In this document: one piece after another, positions 32,343-40,623 of the stretch
Layout: every line of letters starts with the position of its first letter
Position numbering within the stretch: the first letter of the stretch is position 1
Source of the DNA: Streptomyces sp. CHD11
GTDB lineage: Bacteria; Actinomycetota; Actinomycetes; Streptomycetales; Streptomycetaceae
Assembly: GCF_018638295.1 (NCBI RefSeq)
Contig: NZ_JABTTS010000039.1
Span: 24,170-73,531, forward strand
Reading direction: 5' to 3'
Length of the DNA stretch: 49,362 bases
Made by a program: the position numbers and the translations under genes
Notes under the pieces: model-generated
Told to the model about the DNA's origin: nothing
What the model saw: the letters and a program-made list of their open reading frames with translations, nothing else
The model's database searches: none

Positions 32343-32951
32343 ATGGCAGCGGACGGCACGGCGGGGCGCGTCACCAGACGCCGGCTGCGCACCCGCGCGA
32401 ACCTGCTGGAAGCCGCGTTCACCGTGTTCGCCGCCAAGGGCTTCGGACATGTCTCGATCGAGGAGATCTGCGAGACCGCCGGCTACACCAGGGGCGCCTT
32501 CTACTCCAACTTCGCCGGTCTGGACGAGCTGTTCTTCGCCCTGTACGCGGAGCGCGCCGAACTGATCGCGGAGCAGGTGTCGGGCGCTCTCGCCCTGGAC
32601 GGCCCCGATCTCGACGTGCCCGCCGCCATGGACCGGGTCGCCGACATCCTGCTGCTCGACCGCGACTGGCTGCTGGTCAAGACCGACTTCCTGGTGCACG
32701 CCGCCCGCGACCCGGAAGTGGCCCGCAGCCTGCTGGAGCACCGGGCACGGCTGCGGCGGACCATCGCCGACCGGCTGGCCCGCGCCCGGGGCCACACGGA
32801 ACTGCCCGCCGTCCTCGGCGGGGCCGAGGGCGCCGCACACGCCGTGGTCGCCGCCTACGACGGTGTCACCACCCAACTGCTGCTGGACCGGGACGTCGCA
32901 CACGCCCGGACCTGGCTGAAGCAACTGCTGACCGCGCTGCTCACCGTATGA
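32343..32951 (+). CDS. TetR-family regulator
   Basis: It is 202 aa. The helix-turn-helix is at residues about 18-60 (RANLLEAAFTVFAAKGFGHV, ETAGYTRGAFYSNFAGLDEL); the rest is the ligand domain. GGAGGAAC precedes the ATG. Its stop overlaps a possible start of the next gene (ATGA at 32948), so it heads a two-gene operon with the FAD-dependent dehydrogenase. Two operators lie directly upstream. Confidence 0.92.
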   Translation: MAADGTAGRVTRRRLRTRANLLEAAFTVFAAKGFGHVSIEEICETAGYTRGAFYSNFAGLDELFFALYAERAELIAEQVSGALALDGPDLDVPAAMDRVADILLLDRDWLLVKTDFLVHAARDPEVARSLLEHRARLRRTIADRLARARGHTELPAVLGGAEGAAHAVVAAYDGVTTQLLLDRDVAHARTWLKQLLTALLTV

Positions 32952-32968
32952 AGGAAGGGACGGTCGCC

Positions 32969-34642
32969 ATGGATGCCGACGTCATCGTCGTCGGAGCGGG
33001 ACTCGCGGGCCTCGTCGCGGCCCACGAACTGACCAGCCAGGGGCGCAGGGTTGCCCTGGTCGACCAGGAGAACGCCGCCAACCTGGGCGGCCAGGCCTTC
33101 TGGTCCTTCGGCGGGCTGTTCCTGGTGGGCTCACCGCAACAGCGGCGCCTGGGCATCAAGGACTCCTTCGACCTGGCCTGGAGCGACTGGCGGGGCAGTG
33201 CGGGCTTCGACCGCCTCGACGACGAGGACAGCTGGGCGGTGCGCTGGGCACGCGCCTACGTCGAGTGGGCGGCGGGGGAGAAGCGGTCCTGGCTGAACGG
33301 ACACGGCATCACCTTCCTGCCCACCGTCGGCTGGGCCGAGCGCGGCGACCTCCGCGCGGACGGCCACGGCAACACGGTGCCCCGCTTCCACATCGCCTGG
33401 GGCACCGGAACCGGCGTCGTCGAACCGTTCGTACGGTACGCCCGGCAGGCCTCGCGCGACGGCCTGCTCACCTTCCACCACCGCCACCGGGTCGACGAAC
33501 TCGTCCTCCAGGACGGCGCCGCGCGGGGAGTGCGCGGCACCGTCCTGGCGCAGGACGACGCACCGCGCGGGGTCGCCTCCAGCCGCGAGGGCATCGGCGA
33601 GTTCGAACTCACCGCCCAGGCCGTCATCGTCACCAGCGGCGGCATCGGCGCCGACCACGACATCGTCCGCCGGTACTGGCCCGAGCGGCTGGGCACCCCG
33701 CCCCGGGAGATGGTCACCGGGGTCCCCGCCTACGTCGACGGGCGGATGCTGGACATCAGCGCCCGCGCGGGGGCGCGGCTGGTCAACCGGGACCGTATGT
33801 GGCACTACACCGAGGGGTTGCAGAACTGGGACCCGGTCTGGCCCGGCCACGGCATCCGGATCCTGCCCGGACCGTCCTCGATGTGGTTCGACGCCCTCGG
33901 CCGCCGGCTGCCCGAGCCCTGCCTGCCCGGCTACGACACCCTCGGCACACTGAGGCACCTGCGCACCACCGAGGACATCGCCGGCCACGACCACTCCTGG
34001 TTCGTCCTCACCCAGAAGATCATCGAGAAGGAGTTCGCCCTCTCGGGCTCCGAACAGAACCCGGACATCACCGCCAAGGACCGGGCCGGATTCCTGCGCA
34101 CCCGGATCCTGGGCAAGGGCGCCCCCGGACCGGTCGACGCCTTCCTGCGCAAGGGCGCGGACTTCGTCACCGCCCCGACCGTCGAACAGCTCGTCGAGAA
34201 GATGAACGGCCTCACCGACAAGCCCCTGCTCGACGCGGCGCTCCTGCGGCGCCAGATCGAGGCCCGCGACCTGCAACTGGCCAACGGCTACAGCAAGGAC
34301 GCCCAGGTGCAGGGCATCCACAACGCCCGCCGCTACCTCGGCGACCGCCTGGGCCGCGTCGCCGGCCCGCACCGCATTCTGGACCCGGCGGCCGGCCCGC
34401 TGATCGGCGTCAAGCTGCACATCCTCACCCGCAAGACCCTCGGCGGCATCCAGACCGACCTGGACTCCCGCGCGCTCGGCGCCGACGGCCGGCCGGTGGA
34501 GGGGCTGTACGCGGCCGGCGAGGTGGCCGGCTTCGGCGGCGGTGGCGTCCACGGCTACAACGCCCTGGAGGGCACCTTCCTCGGCGGCTGCCTCTTCTCC
34601 GGCCGCGCGGCCGGCAGGGCGGCGGCCGAGCGGACGGCGTAG
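32969..34642 (+). CDS. FAD-binding dehydrogenase (KstD-like family)
   Basis: It is 557 aa. The FAD motif VIVVGAGLAGLVAA is near the start and a second FAD contact, LYAAGEVAGFGGGGVHGYNALEG, is near the end. The family is related to 3-ketosteroid-1-dehydrogenase and fumarate reductase; the substrate is not known but a hydrophobic or steroid-like ring compound is plausible. The start at 32969 has AAGGAAGGGA at 32951-32960; an ATG at 32948 overlaps the TetR stop. It is probably repressed by the upstream TetR protein. Confidence 0.88.
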   Translation: MDADVIVVGAGLAGLVAAHELTSQGRRVALVDQENAANLGGQAFWSFGGLFLVGSPQQRRLGIKDSFDLAWSDWRGSAGFDRLDDEDSWAVRWARAYVEWAAGEKRSWLNGHGITFLPTVGWAERGDLRADGHGNTVPRFHIAWGTGTGVVEPFVRYARQASRDGLLTFHHRHRVDELVLQDGAARGVRGTVLAQDDAPRGVASSREGIGEFELTAQAVIVTSGGIGADHDIVRRYWPERLGTPPREMVTGVPAYVDGRMLDISARAGARLVNRDRMWHYTEGLQNWDPVWPGHGIRILPGPSSMWFDALGRRLPEPCLPGYDTLGTLRHLRTTEDIAGHDHSWFVLTQKIIEKEFALSGSEQNPDITAKDRAGFLRTRILGKGAPGPVDAFLRKGADFVTAPTVEQLVEKMNGLTDKPLLDAALLRRQIEARDLQLANGYSKDAQVQGIHNARRYLGDRLGRVAGPHRILDPAAGPLIGVKLHILTRKTLGGIQTDLDSRALGADGRPVEGLYAAGEVAGFGGGGVHGYNALEGTFLGGCLFSGRAAGRAAAERTA

Positions 34643-34664
34643 GGCACGCGGTGCCGGCCCGCCC

Positions 34665-35015
34665 TCAGTCCTCGAGAAGGCGGGCCAGCACCCCGGCGTG
34701 GCTGTGCCCGGTGTCCTTAGACGCGGTCAGCAGGGTCACCGCGCCCTTCTGGGCCAGTTCCCGCATCTGCTCCAGGAGTTCGGCCGCCTCGGGGGCGGCC
34801 AGCTCCGCCTCGTACCGCCCGCGGAACTCGTCGTACGAACCACCGTCCCCGTGGTACCAGCGGCGCAGTTCCGTCGACGGTGTCAGCCCCTTGGGCCACG
34901 CGTCCACCTGTGCCGCGTCCTTCGCCAGGCCACGCGGCCACAGCCGGTCGACCAGGACGCGGACGCCGTCGTCCGGCTCGGGCGGTTCGTAGACACGGCG
35001 CACGCGCACGCTCAT
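34665..35015 (-). CDS. DUF488 family protein
   Basis: It is 116 aa. VRRVYEPPEPDDGVRVLVDRLWPRGL, WYHGDG and TLLTASKDTGHSHA are hallmarks of DUF488, a small family with unproved function. AAGGAG lies 6 bases before the ATG at 35015. The 3' end is 22 bases from that of the FAD dehydrogenase gene. Confidence 0.88.
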   Translation of the reverse strand: MSVRVRRVYEPPEPDDGVRVLVDRLWPRGLAKDAAQVDAWPKGLTPSTELRRWYHGDGGSYDEFRGRYEAELAAPEAAELLEQMRELAQKGAVTLLTASKDTGHSHAGVLARLLED

Positions 35016-35064
35016 GTACCGCTCCTTCCACAAGCCCCCGGTGAGCCCTCTGCGGGAGGACGTC

Positions 35065-35319
35065 TCACGAGCCGCCGGCCCGCCGCGCGGCGATGCGCCG
35101 CCGCAGCGTACGCCGTTCCGTCTCGCTCGTCCCGCCCCACACACCGATGGACTGCCCCGTCTCCAGGGCCCAGTCCAGGCACTGCTCCCGCACGGGGCAC
35201 CCCCGGCACACCGCCTTGGCCTGCTCCGTCTGCATCAGGGCGGGGCCGGAGGTGCCGATCGGGAAGAAGAGTTCGGGATCCGCGGTCCGGCAGGCCGCGC
35301 CGCTTCGCCAGCTGTCCAT
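35065..35319 (-). CDS. WhiB-family iron-sulfur transcription factor
   Basis: It is 84 aa, typical of Wbl proteins. The four cysteines C10, C38, C41 and C47 (CxxCxxxxxC arrangement) bind a [4Fe-4S] cluster. GVWGG is the family turn and the Arg-rich tail RRTLRRRIAARR is the DNA-binding AT-hook-like end. Wbl proteins act with SigA or on redox-linked development. Which paralogue this is cannot be told. AGGTGA lies 7 bases before the ATG. Confidence 0.92.
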   Translation of the reverse strand: MDSWRSGAACRTADPELFFPIGTSGPALMQTEQAKAVCRGCPVREQCLDWALETGQSIGVWGGTSETERRTLRRRIAARRAGGS

Positions 35320-35415
35320 CGAAAAGTCACCTGCGCTCGAAGTCGCTGCACACCCCTTCGGGTGCCTTGCTCCCTTCGGGTCACCTGCCGGCAGGACGTG
35401 AAACAGTGCGGACGG

Positions 35416-36636
35416 TCACTGTTCGCGCAGACCCCACGGCGAACCGTACGCGGTCAGCAGGTCCAGGAACGGGCCCGCGGGGAACGCCTCCGGACCCAGC
35501 ACGCCGGTGCCCGACCAGGCGCCGCCGGCGACCAGTTCCAGGGCCACGACCGGGTTGACGGCGGTCTGCCACAGCACGGCCTGGCAGCCGTACTCGGCCA
35601 TGGACCACTCGTTGTCGACCACGTGGTACAGATACACCTCGCGCGGTGCCCCGTCCCTGATGCCCCGGACCCAGGTGCCGGCACAGGTCTTGCCGCGCAT
35701 CCGCTCCCCGAGCGTGGCCGGGTCGGGCAGACAGGCGGCGACCACGTCCCGGGGGGAGACCCGCACCGGCCCGTCGGGACCCGGTACGGTCACCGGCTCG
35801 GTGCGGTCCAGGCCGAGCAGGTGCAGCGTCCTGAGGGTGTCGACGAACTCACGGCCCAGACCGTACTTGAAGGTGACCCGGCGGGCGTCGATCCAGCGGG
35901 GGACGAGCAGTACCTCCTCGTGCTCGACGTTCACACACTCCACCGGCCCGATGCCCCCGGGGAAGTCGAACACCTCCGGCTCGCTGAAGGGTTCGGTGGT
36001 GAACCAGCCGCGCTCCTTCTCGTAGACGACCGGCGGGTTGAGGCATTCCTCGATGGTGGTCCAGATGCTGAAGGAGGGGGCGAAGCCATGACCGTCCACG
36101 GTGAGGTCGGCGCCGTCGCGGACGCCGATCTCCTCGATCTCGTCGAAGAGTTCGTCGGCCGCGTACCGGGCGAAGACGTCCGACAGGCCGGGCTCCACAC
36201 CCATGCCGACCAGGGCCAGCCCACCTGCCTTCTCCCACTCGGCGTTGTGCGCGAACTGCTCGTCGCCGAGCTTGACCCCGCATTCCTCGTACGGACGTTC
36301 GGCGTGCGGTCGGGACAGGGACATCGCCATGTCGACATACGTGGCCCCGGCCTCCCGTGCGGCGCGGAACAGCGGCATCACGAACCGGGGATCGGTGGCG
36401 TTGAGCAGGACATCACAACCGTGCTGTCCGAGCAGCTCCCTCACCCGGCCCTCGTCGCCGGCGTCCACGCGCTCGGCCCGGAACCGGGAGCCGTCCGCGC
36501 CGAGGGCCGCGACCGCCGCCTCGGCCCGGGAAGGGTCGTAGTCCGCCACGACCATCAGGTCGAAGAACGGCCGCCGGGCCGCGATCCGGGTGATCGCCGT
36601 ACCCACTCCGCCCGCTCCCACCAGCAGTACACGCAT
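35416..36636 (-). CDS. Saccharopine dehydrogenase family protein
   Basis: It is 406 aa. The Rossmann motif VLLVGAGGVGTAI starts it and the reductase core follows (DVLLNATDP, VDMAMS, GVEPGLSDVFARYA). Family members work on saccharopine or act as enoyl reductases; in actinomycetes the enzyme may work in lysine breakdown to aminoadipate. GGGGAG precedes the ATG at 36636. It is divergent from a TetR gene (147 bases between) that may control it. Confidence 0.85.
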   Translation of the reverse strand: MRVLLVGAGGVGTAITRIAARRPFFDLMVVADYDPSRAEAAVAALGADGSRFRAERVDAGDEGRVRELLGQHGCDVLLNATDPRFVMPLFRAAREAGATYVDMAMSLSRPHAERPYEECGVKLGDEQFAHNAEWEKAGGLALVGMGVEPGLSDVFARYAADELFDEIEEIGVRDGADLTVDGHGFAPSFSIWTTIEECLNPPVVYEKERGWFTTEPFSEPEVFDFPGGIGPVECVNVEHEEVLLVPRWIDARRVTFKYGLGREFVDTLRTLHLLGLDRTEPVTVPGPDGPVRVSPRDVVAACLPDPATLGERMRGKTCAGTWVRGIRDGAPREVYLYHVVDNEWSMAEYGCQAVLWQTAVNPVVALELVAGGAWSGTGVLGPEAFPAGPFLDLLTAYGSPWGLREQ

Positions 36637-36782
36637 GACGGCGCACTCCCCTTCTCTCGTCACGTGCATCGCGTGCGTCTCATGGATCCCGGACCCGCAC
36701 GCGGGGCCCCGACGGGGATACAACGCCCTGCCCCCGCGTAAGGTCAATGGCGTTGGCATAAGCCGCAAGCGGAGGAGGAGGC

Positions 36783-37583
36783 ATGCCGAAACGCGTCGTC
36801 CACGAGGAGCGGCGGCGTCGCCGCAGGCCCACCAAGAGCGGTCGGGTGCTGTCCGAGACGCTGATCGTCGAGACCGCGCTGCGGCTGCTGCGCGAGCACG
36901 GCAGCGCGGGCCTGACCGCCCGCCGGCTGGGTCTGGCCCTGGACTGCGACCCGAGCACCCTCTACCGCTACTTCCGCGGCATGGACGACCTCACCCTCGC
37001 CATCGGTGACGCGCTGATCGGCCGGGCGATGCACGGATGGCGCCCGGCCGGGCCCTGGCAGGGCGACCTGCGGGCCATCGGGCTGCGCATCCACACCGCC
37101 TATCTCTCGCACCCGCAGGCGGCGGTCCTCACGGCAAGCCGTGTCTCCGGCCGCGACCGCGAACTGGCGGCCGACGAGGCGGTGCTGGACGTGCTGCGCA
37201 CCGCGGGCTTCCCGCTGCCGGAGGCGGTACGCGTCTACCACGCCTTCATCGACACCACGCTGGCCTTCGCCGCCCTCGACGCCGCGTCCCTGGCGCTGCC
37301 CAGCGCCGCCCGGCGAGCCGACGAGGACATGTGGCGCTCGACCTATGCCCGCCTCCCCGCCGCCACCCACCCCCGCCTTGCCGAGGCCGCCCCGCTGCTG
37401 GCCACCCGCATGGTCACCAGCGCCTACCCGACAGCCCTGGACATGCTCCTCACCAGCGCCGAGCACAGCCTGACGGCGCACCGGACCCGGTCGGCACCCT
37501 CCGGCACCCCGGCCGGCGGCGCGGCCGGCGGAACGCCCGGGGACATCCCTTCTCCGGCCGTCGGGCGCGGGAACCCGGACTGA
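36783..37583 (+). CDS. TetR-family regulator, likely controller of the divergent dehydrogenase
   Basis: It is 266 aa. A highly basic N-terminus (RRRRRRPTKSGR) leads into a helix-turn-helix (RLLREHGSAGLTARRLGLAL, DPSTLYRYF). It has an extra 35-residue Pro/Gly/Ala tail. A very strong ribosome site GGAGGAGGAGG lies just before the ATG at 36783. The common pairing of TetR with the saccharopine-dehydrogenase gene next door supports a joint function, but no operator is clear; a weak TTGGC-ATAA-GCCGCAA lies about 35 bases upstream. Confidence 0.88.
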   Translation: MPKRVVHEERRRRRRPTKSGRVLSETLIVETALRLLREHGSAGLTARRLGLALDCDPSTLYRYFRGMDDLTLAIGDALIGRAMHGWRPAGPWQGDLRAIGLRIHTAYLSHPQAAVLTASRVSGRDRELAADEAVLDVLRTAGFPLPEAVRVYHAFIDTTLAFAALDAASLALPSAARRADEDMWRSTYARLPAATHPRLAEAAPLLATRMVTSAYPTALDMLLTSAEHSLTAHRTRSAPSGTPAGGAAGGTPGDIPSPAVGRGNPD

Positions 37584-37907
37584 GTTCCCGACCCGGGGGG
37601 TCCGCCGGACGGACGCCGCACGTCCTGCCACCGCGTCAGGGACTTCCGGCGGACCAGGCCGGAGGGAAGCACCGGCGGGCGGGTCCGGTCCGGCGCCGCC
37701 CGGGGACGCCTGTTCCCGGCCGTCGCCCGCGGGCGCCGGGGCCGGGCCGGCCGACACCGTGTCCTGCCGGACGGGCGCCGGGAGTCCTCGCCACCGGCCC
37801 GGGTCTGTCCGGCGGACAGGCGGAAAGAAGGCGCCGGGTGGGCAGGGTCCGGTGCGACGGAGTGCGTGCGTGGCGTCGCGAGGCAGACGGGAGTGTGAGG
37901 CCAGGGC
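37584..37907. repeat. 324-base gap with two imperfect copies of a 75-base element
   Basis: Copies at about 37622-37694 and 37784-37857 begin GTCCT-GCCACC, share a CCGGCGGAC core and end in GGGTCCGGT-CG, with small gaps. I see no gene here. Each copy can form GC-rich hairpins. Function unknown; see the findings. Confidence 0.55.
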
Positions 37908-38803
37908 CTAGCGGCGCAGCGCCGCCGCCGCCGTTTCGGTGACCGCGTCGGTCACGGCCGCGAGGGCGGGAGAGTCCAGCTTCCACTGCTGCCAGTACAG
38001 GGGCGCGTCGACCGCTCGGTCCGGGGCGAACAGCATCAGGCGGCCGGCGCGGAGCAGGGGCTCCGCCTGGGGCTCCGGGACCATGCCCCAGCCCAGCCCG
38101 GCGGCGACCGCCTCGACGAACCCTCCGAGGTGGGGACATGGTGGCGGCGCGCGCTCGCCTCGGCGCCGCCGTGGGTGAACCGTCGTACGAAGCCGTCCTG
38201 GAAGTCGTCCCGCCGGTCGAACACCACCACCGGCGCCCCGGGCAGTGTCTCCCGCAGCGGCGCCGTGAGGTGTTCCGCGGCGAACTCCGGGTTCGCCACG
38301 GGGAGGTAGCGCATCCGGCCCAGATGTCGCACGGAGCAGCCCGGCACCGGATCGGGTGACGAGGTCACCGCGGCCATCACGGTCCCTTCGCGCAGCAGGG
38401 CGGCCGTATGCGCCTCGTCCTCCCGGCGCAGTTCGAAACAGAGTCCCGTCCGGGAGGGCAGCCGGGTGAGCGCCCCCAGGAACCAGGTGGCCAGCGAGTC
38501 CGCGTTCACCGCCACCGACACCCCGATCGGCTCTCCGCCCCGGTTCAGCCCCAGCTCGGCGTACGCGTCCCGTTCCAGCCGGGCGACCTGGCGGGCCAGC
38601 CGTACCAGTACCTCGCCCGACTCGGTCGGCCGTACCGGCTTGGTGCGCAGCAGCAGCACCCGGCCCGTGCGCTGCTCCAGCGCCTTCACCCGCTGGCTCA
38701 CCGCCGACGGTGTCACGTGCAGCGCGGCTGCCGCCGCCTCGAACGTCCCCTCGTCCACGGCCGCGAGCAGGGTCCGCACCTGGTCCAGGGGAAGATCTGA
38801 CAT
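37908..38803 (-). pseudogene. lysG: lysG (LysR-family, ArgP-like) with a single-base frameshift
   Basis: From ATG 38803 the frame encodes a LysG/ArgP-type regulator: MSDLPLDQVRTLLAAVDEG and TPSAVSQRVKALEQRTGRVL form the DNA-binding domain. After SEG near 38124 the frame shifts: the continuation GFVEAVAAGLGWGMVPEPQ to LYWQQWKLDSPALAAV and a TAG at 37908 is in another frame. Loss of one C from the run at 38121-38123 (plus strand) explains it. If real, the effector domain loses about 75 residues. A sequencing error must be excluded. It lies divergent to lysE, which LysG normally activates. Confidence 0.85.
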
Positions 38804-38810
38804 CACGACG

Positions 38811-38864
38811 GCTAAGGGTACCTAAGAATCCTTAGCTGTACTGCACCACGGGTGCGCCCTTAGC
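38811..38864. promoter_or_regulatory. LysG-type operators between lysG and lysE
   Basis: GCTAAGG (38811-38817) and CCTTAGC (38830-38836) form a perfect 7-bp inverted repeat over 12 bases. CCTAAG (38821-38826) and CCCTTAGC (38857-38864) repeat the same core, so there are four CTAAGG-type half-sites. The segment lies between the two start codons, where LysG acts. Confidence 0.75.
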
Positions 38865-38873
38865 GTCCTGCGC

Positions 38874-39491
38874 ATGACCAGCTCCCTGACCACCGCCGCC
38901 GCCGGATTCGGCACCGGCCTCTCTCTCATCGTCGCCATCGGCGCCCAGAACGCCTTCGTCCTGCGCCAGGGCATCCGCCGTGACGCCGTGGTCGCGGTGG
39001 TCGGCATCTGCGCCCTGTCCGACGCGGCGCTCATCGCCCTGGGTGTCGGTGGCGTCGGCGCGGTGGTCGTGGCGTGGCCCGGGGCGCTGACGGCGGTCGG
39101 CTGGATCGGCGGAGCCTTCCTGCTCGGCTACGGGGCCCTGGCGGCCCGCCGGGTGTTCCGCCCGGCCGCCACGGGACTGGGGACGGAGGGCGAGGCGGCC
39201 GGTTCACGCCGCCGGGCCGTTCTGGCCTGTCTGGCGATGACCTGGCTCAACCCGCACGTCTATCTCGACACGGTGTTCCTGCTGGGCTCGGTCGCCGCCG
39301 ACCACGGTCCGCTGCGCTGGACCTTCGGCCTCGGCGCGGTGGCGGCCAGCCTCTGCTGGTTCGCGGCGCTCGGTTTCGGAGCCCGCCTGCTGAGCCGCTT
39401 CCTGGCCCGCCCCACCGCCTGGCGCGTTCTGGACGCACTCGTTGCCACCACCATGATCGTCCTCGGCCTCACGCTGATCGCGGGAGCCTGA
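38874..39491 (+). CDS. lysE: LysE/ArgO-type amino acid exporter
   Basis: It is 205 aa with six membrane helices, exporting lysine or arginine. The family start GFGTGLSLIVAIGAQNAFVLRQG and the central AMTWLNPHVYLDT are diagnostic. No clear ribosome site precedes the ATG at 38874. The divergent LysG gene is frameshifted, so induction by lysine may be lost. A terminator follows directly. Confidence 0.92.
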   Translation: MTSSLTTAAAGFGTGLSLIVAIGAQNAFVLRQGIRRDAVVAVVGICALSDAALIALGVGGVGAVVVAWPGALTAVGWIGGAFLLGYGALAARRVFRPAATGLGTEGEAAGSRRRAVLACLAMTWLNPHVYLDTVFLLGSVAADHGPLRWTFGLGAVAASLCWFAALGFGARLLSRFLARPTAWRVLDALVATTMIVLGLTLIAGA

Positions 39492-39519
39492 CGCCACGGC
39501 CGTCCCCGGTGCCGTGGCG
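39492..39519 (+). terminator. Terminator after lysE
   Basis: CGCCACGGC (39492-39500) and GCCGTGGCG (39511-39519) form a perfect 9-bp stem with a 10-base loop directly after the stop codon. Confidence 0.75.
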
Positions 39520-39867
39520 GTCACGTCCTCACGAGGGCGCGAGCCCTGTCGCGGATGCGCGACGCGGCCTTCTCCGCGCGACGCGGCTCCCGCCGCCTGC
39601 CCGGGGTCAGCCCTGCGGGCGTGCCGTCGGCGTCGGCCCACCCCGGGTGAGCCGTGGTGGTGCGGCCGGGGCGAGGGGCCGCGGTCGTACGGCCGGGAGG
39701 CTGTGCGCCGGCCTGTGCGCTCCTGGTCCATGGCTCGTCGGCGATGCCCGGTGTCTGCGGGGGCGCGGTCGCACCGCTCAGGAGGCAGTGCGCAGGCCTC
39801 GTGCCGACCCACACGTCCGTGAATCGTCGTCGCCGCCAGGCGTCCGCGGACCGGGGCCGCCCGCCGT
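39520..39867. other. 348-base region without a supported gene
   Basis: A minus-strand frame (39521-39814) ends in a basic peptide (RREPRRAEKAASRIRDRARALV), but it has no ribosome site and no recognisable family. It may be a gene remnant or chance. Confidence 0.5.
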
Positions 39868-39898
39868 CCCGCTCACCCGCGCGGCGCGGGTGAGCGGG
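39868..39898 (-). terminator. 15-bp perfect inverted repeat flush with a stop codon
   Basis: Arms 39868-39882 and 39884-39898 surround one central base and touch the stop codon of the gene at 39899. It is the likely terminator of the sigM-like operon. Confidence 0.8.
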
Positions 39899-40327
39899 TC
39901 AGAAGTCCGTGGGCAGGCCGCTGGCCTCGGCTATGCCACGCAGTTCCTCGTTCTGACGGTGGCGGTCCCTGATGAAGTCGGCGATCTCGCCCAGCCGGGA
40001 CGGGTCGGCGGCGGTCGCCGCGTCGGTGACCACCCTCACCGGTCCGGTCTCGTCGACGTCCAGCTCGACCACCTCGTTGTCCAGGCGGCCGGTGACGGCG
40101 GTCGCGATGACGAGGGCGGCCTCGTCACGCACCTCCTGGGGCAGTTCGTCGTCGCCGCTCTCCAGGGCCAGGTCCAGCCCCGCGAGCCGGTGCTCGTCGA
40201 TCGCCTCGAGGACGGGCTCCACCACGCGGAGCAGAAGCCGGTAGTCCTCGGTGTCCATCCGGACCCGCAGGAGGTCGAGGTAGACGTCCACGGGCCGGCC
40301 TTCCGGGGGGATCTCGGATTCGCTCAT
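39899..40327 (-). CDS. Hypothetical acidic protein, 142 aa
   Basis: I do not recognise the family. It is acidic, with 20-odd Asp/Glu in the middle, and mostly helical by pattern (YRLLLRVVEPVLEAIDEHRL). There is no signal peptide, cysteine or membrane segment. It lies 28 bases downstream of the DUF5133 gene on the same strand, so it is probably the last gene of the sigma-factor group. A terminator follows. Confidence 0.7.
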   Translation of the reverse strand: MSESEIPPEGRPVDVYLDLLRVRMDTEDYRLLLRVVEPVLEAIDEHRLAGLDLALESGDDELPQEVRDEAALVIATAVTGRLDNEVVELDVDETGPVRVVTDAATAADPSRLGEIADFIRDRHRQNEELRGIAEASGLPTDF

Positions 40328-40355
40328 CGGCTCCGGGTTCCCCGCACCCGGAAAG

Positions 40356-40583
40356 TCATACGGCGGCCGGCCTGGCGGCGGTGCGGGACCCGTCCGGCCC
40401 GGCGGACGCCAGCCAGCGGTGCGCGGTGGTGAGCGCCTGTCCGACGTCCCGGGTGCCGGTCGACACGCACAGCGTGTAGGCCAGGTCGGCGGTCCGCGGG
40501 TCCGCGGCGCCGGTTCCGGCGGCCGTCAGGGCCTCGTACTCCTCGACGAGGCGGCGCAGCACAGTGGGGTGAGGCTTCAGCAT
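40356..40583 (-). CDS. DUF5133 family small protein
   Basis: It is 75 aa. MLKPHPTVLRRLVEEYEALT and YTLCVSTGTRDVGQALTTAH are the family pattern, known to me only from Streptomyces-type genomes and of unknown role. A purine-rich GAGAGAAAG precedes the ATG at 40583. It is 40 bases downstream of the sigma gene. Confidence 0.85.
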   Translation of the reverse strand: MLKPHPTVLRRLVEEYEALTAAGTGAADPRTADLAYTLCVSTGTRDVGQALTTAHRWLASAGPDGSRTAARPAAV

Positions 40584-40623
40584 TTCTTTCTTTCTCTCGC
40601 ATTCCTGTCCGGGCGGGCCCTGA

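Noticed and set aside
37640..37860. Cobalamin riboswitch in the repeat region
   Set aside because: Only short blocks resemble the consensus. The invariant box is missing and there is no gene downstream on that strand.
39521..39814. Possible small minus-strand gene after lysE
   Set aside because: No ribosome site, composition like shadow frames, no recognisable motif.
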